From Oricola sp. (lineage in GTDB: Bacteria; Pseudomonadota; Alphaproteobacteria; Rhizobiales; Rhizobiaceae): a stretch of DNA of 64,000 bases. The position numbers and the translations under genes are program-made. Every line of letters starts with the position of its first letter. Position 1 is the first letter of the stretch. A model generated the notes under the pieces. That model ran no database searches and was not told the origin of the DNA. It worked only from the letters and a program-made list of their open reading frames with translations. This document shows positions 1 through 7,363 of the stretch, in pieces. The stretch is taken from positions 1-64,000 of the forward strand of contig NZ_JALEGV010000014.1 in NCBI RefSeq assembly GCF_022763245.1, written 5' to 3'.

Positions 1-311
1 CCCCAGCCCGTCATCCTCGGGCTTGACCCGAGGATCCATTCCGTGAGGCTGACGGGTGGGCTGCGGTGTCCGAATGGTATGGCACCTGTTCTGCGAGTCC
101 GGTGAATTGGGACGTTCACGGAATGGGTCCTAGGGCGACGACGGCGCTCCGCTTGTCTTGGGTCAAGCCCTAGGATGACGGAGAAGGTTTCGGGATCGCG
201 GCTCGTCTCAAGCATTGGCGACTGGCCGAGGCGTACCCCCCAGCCCGTCATCCTCGGGCTTGACCCGAGGATCCATTCCATGAGGCTGACGGGTGGGCTG
301 CGGTATCGAAA
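1..311. repeat. Rhizobiales-type dispersed palindromic repeat, two direct copies and one split inverted copy
   Basis: Bases 1-60 recur at 238-297 with one visible change (ccGtgag versus ccAtgag), and similarity continues for about 15 more bases. Each copy contains the short palindrome tcctcgggcttgacccgagga. A third, inverted copy lies at about 115-182, but it is split: cacggaatgggtccta and gggtcaagccctaggatgacgg are separated by about 24 foreign bases. The repeats encode a spurious peptide (VILGLDPRIHS) that appears in many fake small ORFs in this order. No gene is seen in 1-409. Confidence 0.8.
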
Positions 312-409
312 TGGAGAGTTGGCATCCGTACGCAGAGACAGGCGTGCGGCATTGGCACCGCGGCTCGTCTTCGAGTGCGGATTGCAGGATCGGGAGCGGT
401 CGATGCCCC

Positions 410-1189
410 TCATGACGTGTCCGGCCTCAACGCCTGAAGCGCGAGGGCGTGGCATTCGCGCAGCACGCTGTCCACGGTGTGGGTGGAGAGCTTGCGGTGG
501 CCCGGGGGCCAGCCGTGGCGGAGCGGAGGTCTGGCTCTCGTGCGCCCTTTGTTCGCGCCCTTAAGCTGCGCTTCGCTTGCTGGCGCGAAGGGGGACATCG
601 CGCGACGTGCCTGAAGGCGGGCGAGCCGTCTTGCGTGGCCGTCGATGTCCTCAAGCGCGCGTTTCAGCGCCTTGAGACGGGCGCAGAGGTGGTCGGCGCT
701 GACGTCCTCGTGGTCGTCGGCGAGATCGAAGCCGTCGCGCGGGAACGGGTGTTTTCCTTCCCAGCCCTTCGGATCGAAGCGTCTCGGCGGGTCGGTGAGC
801 GCGAAGGACGGGGGCCGCGGCGGTGCAGGTTGCGGGACTTCGGGTGGTGGCTGCCACATGCGGGCGAGGCCGAGATTGAGGCCGGTGTGGGTGATGACGA
901 GCCCGGCCGCCTGGAGCTGTTCGAGGGCCGTCGGCTCTTTCGCGGGGCGCGGTTTCAGGGGGCCGACGTCGATGCTCCGCGCGGCAATGACGATCAGCCG
1001 GCGGGCGGCGGATTCGGCGGGGCGCAGCACGCGCAGGATCACCCGCCAGGCGCGCCGCGTCACCAGATCCGCGCCGCCCTCGTCCAGCCCGGCGCGCACG
1101 AACAGCACCGCGACGATGCGCAACAATGCCTCGCGGTTGCGGTCTATGGCGGCTTGCCAGTCGAAGATGGGGCCTTGCGTGTCGGTCAT
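410..1189 (-). CDS. Conserved hypothetical protein, 259 aa
   Basis: I do not recognise a characterised family. The start at 1189 gives MTDTQGPIFDW and leaves the repeat-rich DNA upstream outside the gene; a longer reading to 1522 would translate the palindromes and is rejected. The N-terminal 80 residues look like amphipathic helices rich in Ala, Leu and Arg (RRAWRVILRVLRP, then RRLIVIAARS). A proline-rich linker follows (PPPEVPQPAPPRPP, about residue 115), then a second Arg/Ala-rich helical part. There is no signal peptide or clear catalytic motif. It sits alone between two repeat clusters. An opposite-strand ORF over the same bases looks like a shadow. Confidence 0.6.
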   Translation of the reverse strand: MTDTQGPIFDWQAAIDRNREALLRIVAVLFVRAGLDEGGADLVTRRAWRVILRVLRPAESAARRLIVIAARSIDVGPLKPRPAKEPTALEQLQAAGLVITHTGLNLGLARMWQPPPEVPQPAPPRPPSFALTDPPRRFDPKGWEGKHPFPRDGFDLADDHEDVSADHLCARLKALKRALEDIDGHARRLARLQARRAMSPFAPASEAQLKGANKGRTRARPPLRHGWPPGHRKLSTHTVDSVLRECHALALQALRPDTS

Positions 1190-1580
1190 CGGGCAAGGGT
1201 ATGGGCGGTGGCTGGTTGGTGGATAAGTTGGGGGCGGATTTGCGCCGGACCTGTCTCTCCCCTTGCGGGAGAGAAAGCAAAAGCTTGGTCTTGGCGAAGC
1301 CAAGTCCTTAGCTTTTGCCAGAGAGGGGGCATTGCTCGGTGTTCGTTTGCCCCCTCTCTTGTGATTTCCAAGGACTTGGCAAGCCAAGCCCGGGAAATCA
1401 CTTTCTCCCCCGCAAGGGGGGAGATAGGGCGCCCCCTCATCCGTCTGCGCCGGTTCACGGAACCGCCGCATCCACCCGCCCGGGGTCGAGCCACGGGTCT
1501 CGACCCGTCCTTCGAACCCCACGAGGGGGAGAAGGGAAGGCGCGTGTGTAGGCGCTGCTGGCCGCGACGCCTCCCGTCCG
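1190..1580. other. Intergenic stretch made almost entirely of palindromic repeats
   Basis: No gene is supported here. Bases 1254-1425 are five consecutive hairpins (separate entry). Further right, bases 1493-1508 form ACGGGTC-tc-GACCCGT, and the run ending near 1540 (cacgagggggagaag) resembles repeat debris common in rhizobial intergenic DNA. The genes on both sides are on the minus strand. Confidence 0.6.
1254..1425. repeat. Symmetric array of five hairpins (A-B-C-B'-A')
   Basis: Read directly: hairpin A, tctctccc/gggagaga (1254-1274). Hairpin B, GCAAAAGCT/AGCTTTTGC enclosing CTTGGC-gaa-GCCAAG (1277-1318). Hairpin C, GAGAGGGGGCA/TGCCCCCTCTC (1321-1331 with 1348-1358). Hairpin B', GTGATTTCC/GGAAATCAC enclosing CTTGGC-aa-GCCAAG (1361-1401). 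Hairpin A', TCTCCCCC/GGGGGGAGA (about 1404-1425). B and B' share the CTTGGC core, and A and A' are alike, so the whole array is itself roughly palindromic. This is a non-coding repeat mosaic with no transposase. Confidence 0.75.
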
Positions 1581-2621
1581 TCACTCTCGGCCTGCGGGGT
1601 GTGCCAGGGCTGTCAGAAATCGTGTCGCGTCTTCGAAGAGGCGGTCGCTGCGGGCGGTGTGGCGGCGTTCGGCGGGGAGGATGTATTTGCCGGTGGAGAA
1701 CAGGAAGAAATAGGGGTTGGCTTCCCAGATGACCGGATTGCCCTCGGCGTCGACGGAATAGTCGATCGCCGCCGTCGAGACGCCCAGGGCTTCGCAGACG
1801 CGGCGCATCAGGGGTTCGTGGCCGTCGCCCTCGAAGAAGAAGCGATTGTCCGCCTCGATGCTGCGGCGCGCGGCCGGCATGAGAGGCAGGGCGTGGCGCA
1901 GCGCGGCGAATGTCCTGAACGGCGCGAGCGTCGAGGTCTTCAGGCTGACGATCGGTTGAGCGGAGAAGATCATGTGGCGGGGATGGACGATGTCTCCCAG
2001 CACGAGGGTGCGTTTCTTGTGGTAGAGGCGCCCTTCAAGGCTTCGCGGGTCGTGGCCCGCGCGCGTGTCGATGAATTGCGCGACGGAGACGGGGTAGGTG
2101 AGCCTGGGCGCCATGGCGGCGGCGCGCAACGCGTCGGCGGTGCGGCAGATGCGCATGCCCTTTTGCGAATGCATGCGGTCCGACTTGATCAGCACGGGAC
2201 AGGCGATCTCGTCGAGGTGGGCGATCAGCGCCTCGCGCGTCTCGAAGACGGCGTGGCGCGGGGTTGCGATCCCGGCCTCGGCCAGCAGGCGGGCCTGCAC
2301 GCTCTTGACGCTGTTGGAGAGAGCGTCGGGCGGATTGGCGACGGCGATGCCGCGCGCCGCCGCATCCGCCGCGATCGCCGCCGCCTCGCGATGGCATTGC
2401 GGATAGAGTTCCTTCAGCGGGTCGCCCAGCCAGAAGAAGACCGCGCCGACGCCGTCGAGCGACGGGGCGGGCGTGCCGGTCTCGTGCACGGCGATGCGGC
2501 GATGCAATTGCGGGTCGGCGCGGGCGACGTGATCGAGCGCCAGTTCCAGGAAGGGGCCGCGCCGGCCGCGCCCCGGACCGTGGCGGACGACCAGAAGCCG
2601 CGCCGGTTGCGCTGGCGCCAT
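1581..2621 (-). CDS. ATP-grasp-like protein, 346 aa
   Basis: Probable ATP-dependent ligase of the ATP-grasp fold, substrate unknown. The middle of the protein has a hallmark ATP-binding strand (CPVLIKSDRMHSQKGM, about residues 165-180). Near the C-terminus is the acidic metal-site pattern IDYSVDAEGNPVIWEANP (about 290-307), where the E-x-N triad normally closes the ATP site. An earlier segment (NSVKSVQARLLAEAGI) resembles the helix that precedes the ATP-grasp domain. The start ATG (2619-2621) lies one base after the stop of the methyltransferase gene, so the two are probably translationally coupled. No precursor-peptide gene is visible nearby. Fold fairly likely; reaction unknown. Confidence 0.7.
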   Translation of the reverse strand: MAPAQPARLLVVRHGPGRGRRGPFLELALDHVARADPQLHRRIAVHETGTPAPSLDGVGAVFFWLGDPLKELYPQCHREAAAIAADAAARGIAVANPPDALSNSVKSVQARLLAEAGIATPRHAVFETREALIAHLDEIACPVLIKSDRMHSQKGMRICRTADALRAAAMAPRLTYPVSVAQFIDTRAGHDPRSLEGRLYHKKRTLVLGDIVHPRHMIFSAQPIVSLKTSTLAPFRTFAALRHALPLMPAARRSIEADNRFFFEGDGHEPLMRRVCEALGVSTAAIDYSVDAEGNPVIWEANPYFFLFSTGKYILPAERRHTARSDRLFEDATRFLTALAHPAGRE

Positions 2622-2622
2622 G

Positions 2623-3420
2623 TCAGGCCCGGATCCCGGTCGCGTAGGTCAGTTCCCAGCCGAGCGCGGCGAAGCCGTCCTCGCGCTTCAGGTCCAGGCA
2701 TTCGACCAGCGCCTCCTCGATCTGCGCGCGCGACGCCCTGGTCAGGCGGAACAGGTCGCGGGCGAAATCGACGAGTTCGTCCCAGCTCGAGAACGGCCAG
2801 TCGAACACCTCGTGACGTTCCTCGACGCCGGTGAAGCCGGCCTCCGCCATCATGGCGCTGAACTCGCCCGCGGCGACGAACATGCCGTCATGGCCGATAT
2901 CGGTGAACCGGTCGACCGGGCCGTTCAGCCAGACCGCCGGCTTCGTGCCCGTTCTGACGTCGGCCACGGCGAGCCGGCCGCCGGGCTTCAGCACGCGCGC
3001 GGCCTCGCGGAAGAAATCGGCCTTGTGCTGGACATGGTGGAGGCCGGCGAGGTTGCACACGCGATCGACCGAGGCGTCGGGCAGGGGGAAGGCGTCCATG
3101 CCGCAGACCACGGGCACGAAGGGCCGCGGGATCGTCGCGATGAAATGTTCGGCGGTGTCGGTGCAGATCACCGTGCCGCTTTCCACGATCGCGTCCGGAA
3201 ACCCGTCGACGAGGTATCCGCCGCCCGCGCCGGTGTCGACGACGGTCATGCCGGGGGCGAGGTCGAGCCGGTCGATCAGCAGCCGGCGTTCCGTCTCGCG
3301 GGCCTGGGGCGAGCGCCTGTTGGCGGCGTTGAAGGGCGCGATGCGCGCCGGGCTGTAATGGGTGACGCGTTCGTAATAGCTGTCCGTGGTCTCGGCCATC
3401 TTGTCTCGCAGTGTCGGCAT
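2623..3420 (-). CDS. Class I SAM-dependent methyltransferase (type 11), 265 aa
   Basis: The Rossmann-fold SAM site is clear: VVDTGAGGGYLVDGF (motif I), then the acidic ICTDTAEHF, then CGMDAFPLPDASVDRV and the post-motif VLKPGGRLAVADV. The substrate is not predictable. The ATG at 3420 (MPTLRDKM) is chosen; in-frame ATGs at 3471 and 3399 are alternatives and none has a convincing ribosome-binding site. The stop is followed after one base by the ATP-grasp start, so the two form an operon in which the methyltransferase is translated first. Confidence 0.8.
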   Translation of the reverse strand: MPTLRDKMAETTDSYYERVTHYSPARIAPFNAANRRSPQARETERRLLIDRLDLAPGMTVVDTGAGGGYLVDGFPDAIVESGTVICTDTAEHFIATIPRPFVPVVCGMDAFPLPDASVDRVCNLAGLHHVQHKADFFREAARVLKPGGRLAVADVRTGTKPAVWLNGPVDRFTDIGHDGMFVAAGEFSAMMAEAGFTGVEERHEVFDWPFSSWDELVDFARDLFRLTRASRAQIEEALVECLDLKREDGFAALGWELTYATGIRA

Positions 3421-3514
3421 GCCCCGATCCGACCCTAGCGGAGCGGGGATGTTCTGAACAGCGATCGGCACAGGCCCCCGCCCTGCGGCGGAGAGGCGAT
3501 GCGGAGGTGGCGTG

Positions 3515-4510
3515 TCAGCCGAAGAAATCCGCCACGCCCGTCGCGGCCATGCTCTCGGTCCACAGAAGCGCTTCGGCCTGCGGGTTGCGTTCCGGTGGCA
3601 GCAGCATGGCCGGGCCGCCCCTGCCGCGGCCTTCCGGCCCGTAGAACGCGCCGCTCTCGACGCCGGTTTCGCAACAGCAGCGCGCGATGCCCGACGCGCC
3701 GTCCTCGACCGACTGGGCCGCCTTGAGCGTCCGGGCGATGATGTAGCGGTCGAAAAGCCGCGTGCCGCCGGCCTGCGTGGTCTTTGCCTGCAGCCCGCTG
3801 TCGGTCGGGCCGGGATGGGCGCAGAGGCTTTTCACGCGGTTGCCGGGCCTGGCATTGGCGCGTTCGTGCAGCGCGTAGGTGAACAGCAGATTGGCGAGCT
3901 TGGACTGGCGGTAGCGGGCCCATTTCTGCAGGCCGGGGAAGCCGTCGCCGCCGAGATCGCCGCCGTTCCTTTGAAGATAGGCCGCGATCAGTTCCTGGCC
4001 CGGCTTGCCGCGCGCGCCGGAACTGTGGTTGACGACGCGGGCCTCGCCGCGCAGCGCGCCGGCCCTTTCCAGGAGCGGCCAGACCAGGTGGGTCAGGAGG
4101 AAATGCGACAGGTGATTGGCCTGCATCTGCACGTCGAAGCCGTCGCCGGTCGCCATGTCGGGCAGCCCCATCACGCCGGCATTGTTGCACAGGACGTCCA
4201 CGCCCCGCTCGGCGAGGCTCTCGCGCAGCACGGCGCCGGCGGCGCGCACGCTGTCGAAACTGGCGAGGTCGCAGGGCACGAGCGAGGCGTTGGCGCCGGC
4301 GTCGTGAAGCAGTTTCAAGGCCCGGTCGGCACGTTCGGACGGGCGGTTGAGCATGACCACCCTGGCGCCCAGATCGCCGCAGGTCCGGGCCAGCACCAGG
4401 CCCGTGCCGGAGGTGCAGCCGGTGACGAGGACGGTCTTGCCGGTCATGGCGGAGAAGCCGCCGACGAGGTCGTGATAATGGCGCGTCGCCGGCGTCTGAT
4501 GTGCGGGCAT
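3515..4510 (-). CDS. Short-chain dehydrogenase/reductase, 331 aa
   Basis: NAD(P)-dependent oxidoreductase of the SDR superfamily, nearest in pattern to the retinol-dehydrogenase/protochlorophyllide-reductase-like group. It shows the nucleotide loop TGCTSGTG (about residues 31-38), the structural motif NNAGVMG, the catalytic Ser in NHSSGARG and the YRQSK Tyr-Lys pair. The 331-residue length suits that group. The start at 4510 is supported by GGAG about 10 bases upstream; a longer start at 4555 would run into the operator. It is divergent from a TetR regulator, which is its likely repressor. Substrate unknown. Confidence 0.85.
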   Translation of the reverse strand: MPAHQTPATRHYHDLVGGFSAMTGKTVLVTGCTSGTGLVLARTCGDLGARVVMLNRPSERADRALKLLHDAGANASLVPCDLASFDSVRAAGAVLRESLAERGVDVLCNNAGVMGLPDMATGDGFDVQMQANHLSHFLLTHLVWPLLERAGALRGEARVVNHSSGARGKPGQELIAAYLQRNGGDLGGDGFPGLQKWARYRQSKLANLLFTYALHERANARPGNRVKSLCAHPGPTDSGLQAKTTQAGGTRLFDRYIIARTLKAAQSVEDGASGIARCCCETGVESGAFYGPEGRGRGGPAMLLPPERNPQAEALLWTESMAATGVADFFG

Positions 4511-4528
4511 CGTCCGCTCCGATTGAAT

Positions 4529-4595
4529 GTTTCCAGTGTATATATCAATCACCATGGACGTGCGTCGGAGTCAAGGTTATATTTACAGTGGAAAC
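4529..4595. promoter_or_regulatory. Probable TetR operator, inverted repeat in divergent promoter region
   Basis: Left half gtttccagtgtatatat (4529-4545) and right half atatttacagtggaaac (4579-4595) are inverted copies of each other matching at about 15 of 17 positions. They lie between the SDR start (4510) and the TetR start (4619), where a dimeric repressor would control both genes. The spacing of about 33 bases suggests two bound dimers or a looped complex. Confidence 0.6.
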
Positions 4596-4618
4596 AAGGG
4601 CACGGTAAGGCGCTGAAA

Positions 4619-5203
4619 TTGAACGACAAAAGATACCATCACGGGAACCTCAAGGAGGCGCTGGTCGAGGCGGGGCTGGAGATTCTCGGCGAAAGCGGTC
4701 TCGCCGGTCTGTCGCTTCGCACCTGCGCGGCCCGCGTCGGTGTCAGCCACACGGCGCCGAAGAACCATTTCGGCACCATGAGCGGCCTGCTGACGGCGAT
4801 CGCCGCCCGCGGCTACGCGCAACTGGCCGACCGGATGCGACGCGACCTTGCGGACGATGCGACGCGCCGGCAGATCCGCAACGCGGCGTTCCGGGGCTAC
4901 GTCGATTTCGCCCGCGCGCAGCCGGCCCTGTTCGAACTGATGTTCTCGGGCGGGCGCACGAACCGCGACGACCCGGCCCTGAAGGAGGGCGTCATGGCCT
5001 GTTTCGAAATCCTGCGCGCGGCGTCGCAGGACCTCGACTGGGACAAGGCCGACCTGCCGGACGCGGAGCTGCGCGCGCAGATCATGACGTGGAGCCTCGT
5101 GCACGGCTTCGCCCAGCTCGCGCTTGCGGGCAAGCTGGACAAGGAGGCGACGAAGACCCTCGGCATCCTCGACATCGTGCCCGATTTCGGATTTCGGGAC
5201 TGA
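4619..5203 (+). CDS. TetR/AcrR family transcriptional regulator, 194 aa
   Basis: DNA-binding repressor. The N-terminus has the TetR helix-turn-helix (KEALVEAGLEILGESGLAGL, then RTCAARVGVSHTAPKNHF, residues about 8-55), and a helical ligand-binding domain follows. No ATG exists in frame near the N-terminus; the TTG at 4619, about 9 bases after GGTAAGG, gives the usual short lead before the HTH. The gene runs divergently from the SDR gene with an inverted repeat between them, which points to autoregulation and control of the SDR. Ligand unknown. Confidence 0.85.
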   Translation: MNDKRYHHGNLKEALVEAGLEILGESGLAGLSLRTCAARVGVSHTAPKNHFGTMSGLLTAIAARGYAQLADRMRRDLADDATRRQIRNAAFRGYVDFARAQPALFELMFSGGRTNRDDPALKEGVMACFEILRAASQDLDWDKADLPDAELRAQIMTWSLVHGFAQLALAGKLDKEATKTLGILDIVPDFGFRD

Positions 5204-5211
5204 GGCCTCCC

Positions 5212-5925
5212 CTAGCCGCGCGCGCCCAGCCGCACCTCGTCGCCATGCAGGAAGCAGGTCCGGTCGAAGAGCGACAGGTCGAGCGGGTTGGGCAGCCGGA
5301 CATCCTGCGGGCCGGGGCAGGGCCGCGTCGCCGGATCGAAGCTGCGGTCGATCTGCGACAGCAGCACCATGGTGACCCCGCTTGTCCGGCAGAACGCCTT
5401 CAGCGCGGCGACCTGCTGCATCAGGGGCGGCTTGTCGCGCCGCTGGTCGAGCAGTTGCAGATAGTCGATCACGGCGAGCGTGCCGCGCGGCGCATCGGCC
5501 AGCCGCTCGACGACATAGGCGGCGCTGATCTCGTCGGAACAGTCGAAGGCGAACAGGCCGGCATGGCGACCGGGGTCCTCGCCGATGGCGGCGAAGCGCC
5601 CGGCGACATCGGCCGGCGTGTATTCCAGCGTGAAGAAGAAGGCCGGCCGGCCTTGCCGCATCGCCTCGACGGCGAGCCGCAGGCTCATCAGCGTCTTGCC
5701 CTGGCCGGGCCGTGCGCCGAGCAGCAGGAGATCGCCCGGTTCCAGCGCGGCGTGCAGGTCGCGGGCGTCCAGCCTTGCGGCGGCTCTCGCCATCAGCAGG
5801 CTCCAGGCCTGGAAGCCCTCGCGCCGGGCGATGCGGTCGAGTGCGGCGTGAAGCGGGATGCTTTCGGTTCGCGAGAGCGCCTTCGCCTCGCGTTTCAGGG
5901 CGTAAAGGGGTGCAGACAGTTTCAT
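5212..5925 (-). CDS. DnaB-like RecA-fold ATPase without primase-binding domain, 237 aa
   Basis: The C-terminal part matches the helicase core of DnaB: Walker A GARPGQGKT (residues 70-78), FFTLEYTP (about 97-104) and Walker B TLAVIDYLQLLD (149-160), then LLSQIDRS. DnaB itself is about 470-500 aa, so this is the ATPase core alone, preceded by a short helical segment (ALSRTESIPLHAALDRIARR). An excellent AGGAGG lies 8 bases before the ATG, so it is expressed as a stand-alone protein. It is probably not the replicative helicase; a DNA repair or accessory role is inference. Neighbours give no clue. Confidence 0.75.
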   Translation of the reverse strand: MKLSAPLYALKREAKALSRTESIPLHAALDRIARREGFQAWSLLMARAAARLDARDLHAALEPGDLLLLGARPGQGKTLMSLRLAVEAMRQGRPAFFFTLEYTPADVAGRFAAIGEDPGRHAGLFAFDCSDEISAAYVVERLADAPRGTLAVIDYLQLLDQRRDKPPLMQQVAALKAFCRTSGVTMVLLSQIDRSFDPATRPCPGPQDVRLPNPLDLSLFDRTCFLHGDEVRLGARG

Positions 5926-6303
5926 GGCGAAACCTCCTGTTGCGAGCGTGTGCGCAACCCCTCCTTATGCCTGCTGCCCGACAGTCGGTTCGAAACGGTA
6001 TCCGCCCTGCATGAAACGTGCTTCCCCGATGCGGAGGGAGGAGGCGCGGGCCGCGCCTTGGCCGATCATAGGGTGATTCGGGCCGGGGAAAGAAGCGGGT
6101 TTGCGGGCGGTGCGCCGGGTTCGGGGTGCGGCCGGCCCAGCGTGCCGCGATGCCGGCCAAGGGCGCGGTCGCGGATTTTCGCGCAAACTGTCTCACCGGC
6201 GAGACAGTCCCGGCGGTGGCGATCGCCGGCGGGGCCCGGTCTTTTTGACCCGGCGTCAAGCGGTGCTATTCTCCTTGGCCTGTAGGCTTGGGAGGAGGTC
6301 CCC
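5926..6303. other. Divergent intergenic region holding a regulator operator
   Basis: This 378-base gap separates the DnaB-like gene from the GAF/Fis regulator. The only clear signals are the perfect palindrome at 6187-6208 (separate entry) and the GGAGGAGG ribosome-binding site at 6291-6298 for the regulator. I see no RNA gene or small ORF with a credible start. Confidence 0.6.
6187..6208. promoter_or_regulatory. Palindromic operator upstream of the GAF/Fis regulator
   Basis: ACTGTCTC-accggc-GAGACAGT, perfect 8-base arms around 6 bases. The TGTCTC-N6-GAGACA core recurs at 7247-7264, which marks it as the binding site of the intervening Fis-type regulator. It lies about 95 bases before the start codon, a position that suits activation or autoregulation. 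Confidence 0.7.
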
Positions 6304-7260
6304 TTGGCGCAATCGAATCATACGGATGTGGTCCTCGAGACCGTGCAGTCGTCTTCCGCTGCCGCCGTGTCGCGGCTGGCGGCGTCGTGGCGGCGCTCGC
6401 TGGTCAATCACGGGCTCGACCCCTCCAACCAGCGCGCGCCCGACCGCGTCGATGCGGCGGCGCTGACCCTTCGCCGCGGCTCGGTCGACCGGCTGATGAC
6501 CATTGCCGCGCCGCGGCTCGACCAGCTCTTCGGACTGGTCGGCAATTCCGGCTGCTGCGTGCTGCTGACGGATGTGGACGGCGTCGTTCTCGACCAGCGC
6601 GCCGGCTCCGGCGATCTCGACACGTTCGAGGCGTGGGGACTGTGCGCCGGGGCGGTGTGGAGCGAGGCGGCCGAGGGCACGAACGGCATCGGCACGTGCC
6701 TGGCCGAACGCCGCCAGGTGGTGATCCATCGTTCCGAGCATTTCTTCGCCCGCAACACCGCGATGAGCTGCATGGACGCGCCGATCTACGGCGCCGACGG
6801 CGGGCTGATCGGGGCGATCGACGTGTCGTCGTGCCGGGCCGACCAGACGGAGGCCTTCTCGCGGCTGATCGCGGCGCAGGTGACCCAGACGGCGCGGCAG
6901 ATCGAGCAGGACAATTTCCGCGCCGCCTTTCCCGACGCGCGCATCGTCGTCGCCTCGCAGGCCGAAGCCGGCGACGCGATGCTGCTGGCGGTCGACGAGG
7001 ACGACATCGTGATCGGCGCGACCCATGCCGCGCGGCGGGCCTTCGGGCTCGGCAGCGACGCGGCGATCCGGCCGCAGCCCGCCTCCGACCTCCTCGGGCG
7101 CAGCGGCGGGGCCACCGGCTTCGAGCGCGCCGAACGCGCGGCCCTGAAGCGCGCGCTGGCGCGTGCCGGCGGCAATCACTCCAAGGCGGCCAAGGCGCTC
7201 GGCATCAGCCGCGCGACGCTCTATCGCCGTCTCAACCGCCTGGAATTGTCTCAGAGCTGA
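6304..7260 (+). CDS. GAF-domain / Fis-type HTH transcriptional regulator (AcoR-like, no AAA+ domain), 318 aa
   Basis: Sensor-activator that probably controls the following aldehyde dehydrogenase. The N-terminal and middle part (about residues 60-180) is a GAF-like domain of the AcoR type (LTDVDGVVLDQRAGSGDL; EGTNGIGTCLAE; HRSEHFFARN). The C-terminus (about 270-315) is a Fis-family helix-turn-helix (GGNHSKAAKALGISRATLYR). The sigma-54 ATPase domain of true AcoR proteins, with its GAFTGA loop, is missing, so it should act with an ordinary sigma factor. The start is TTG, 6 bases after GGAGGAGG. The downstream operator overlaps its stop codon. Confidence 0.85.
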   Translation: MAQSNHTDVVLETVQSSSAAAVSRLAASWRRSLVNHGLDPSNQRAPDRVDAAALTLRRGSVDRLMTIAAPRLDQLFGLVGNSGCCVLLTDVDGVVLDQRAGSGDLDTFEAWGLCAGAVWSEAAEGTNGIGTCLAERRQVVIHRSEHFFARNTAMSCMDAPIYGADGGLIGAIDVSSCRADQTEAFSRLIAAQVTQTARQIEQDNFRAAFPDARIVVASQAEAGDAMLLAVDEDDIVIGATHAARRAFGLGSDAAIRPQPASDLLGRSGGATGFERAERAALKRALARAGGNHSKAAKALGISRATLYRRLNRLELSQS

Positions 7261-7264
7261 GACA
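7247..7264. promoter_or_regulatory. Palindromic operator between regulator and aldehyde dehydrogenase
   Basis: TGTCTCAGAGCTGAGACA, 8-base arms around 2 bases; it contains the same TGTCTC-N6-GAGACA core as 6187-6208. It overlaps the regulator stop codon (7258-7260) and lies about 100 bases before the dehydrogenase start, a fitting place for activator binding. Confidence 0.7.
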
Positions 7265-7363
7265 GTCCGCGCCTTCTCCTGCCGCGCGGGGGCTGACCCG
7301 CCGACCGCTTTCGTCCCATCTGGCGAAACGCCGGAACGGTCCGGCAGCAGGAGGAGATGATCC

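Noticed and set aside
449-1732. 427-aa plus-strand ORF over the first hypothetical gene
   Set aside because: Runs through the palindromic repeats, is very Gly/Arg-rich and mirrors the minus-strand gene; it looks like a high-GC shadow.
1581-3420. Peptide natural-product (RiPP) cluster
   Set aside because: Only a methyltransferase and an ATP-grasp-like gene are present; no precursor, protease or transporter gene lies beside them.
6304-7260. Sigma-54-dependent activator
   Set aside because: No AAA+ domain or GAFTGA loop is present, and no -24/-12 promoter (GG-N10-GC) was noticed before the dehydrogenase.
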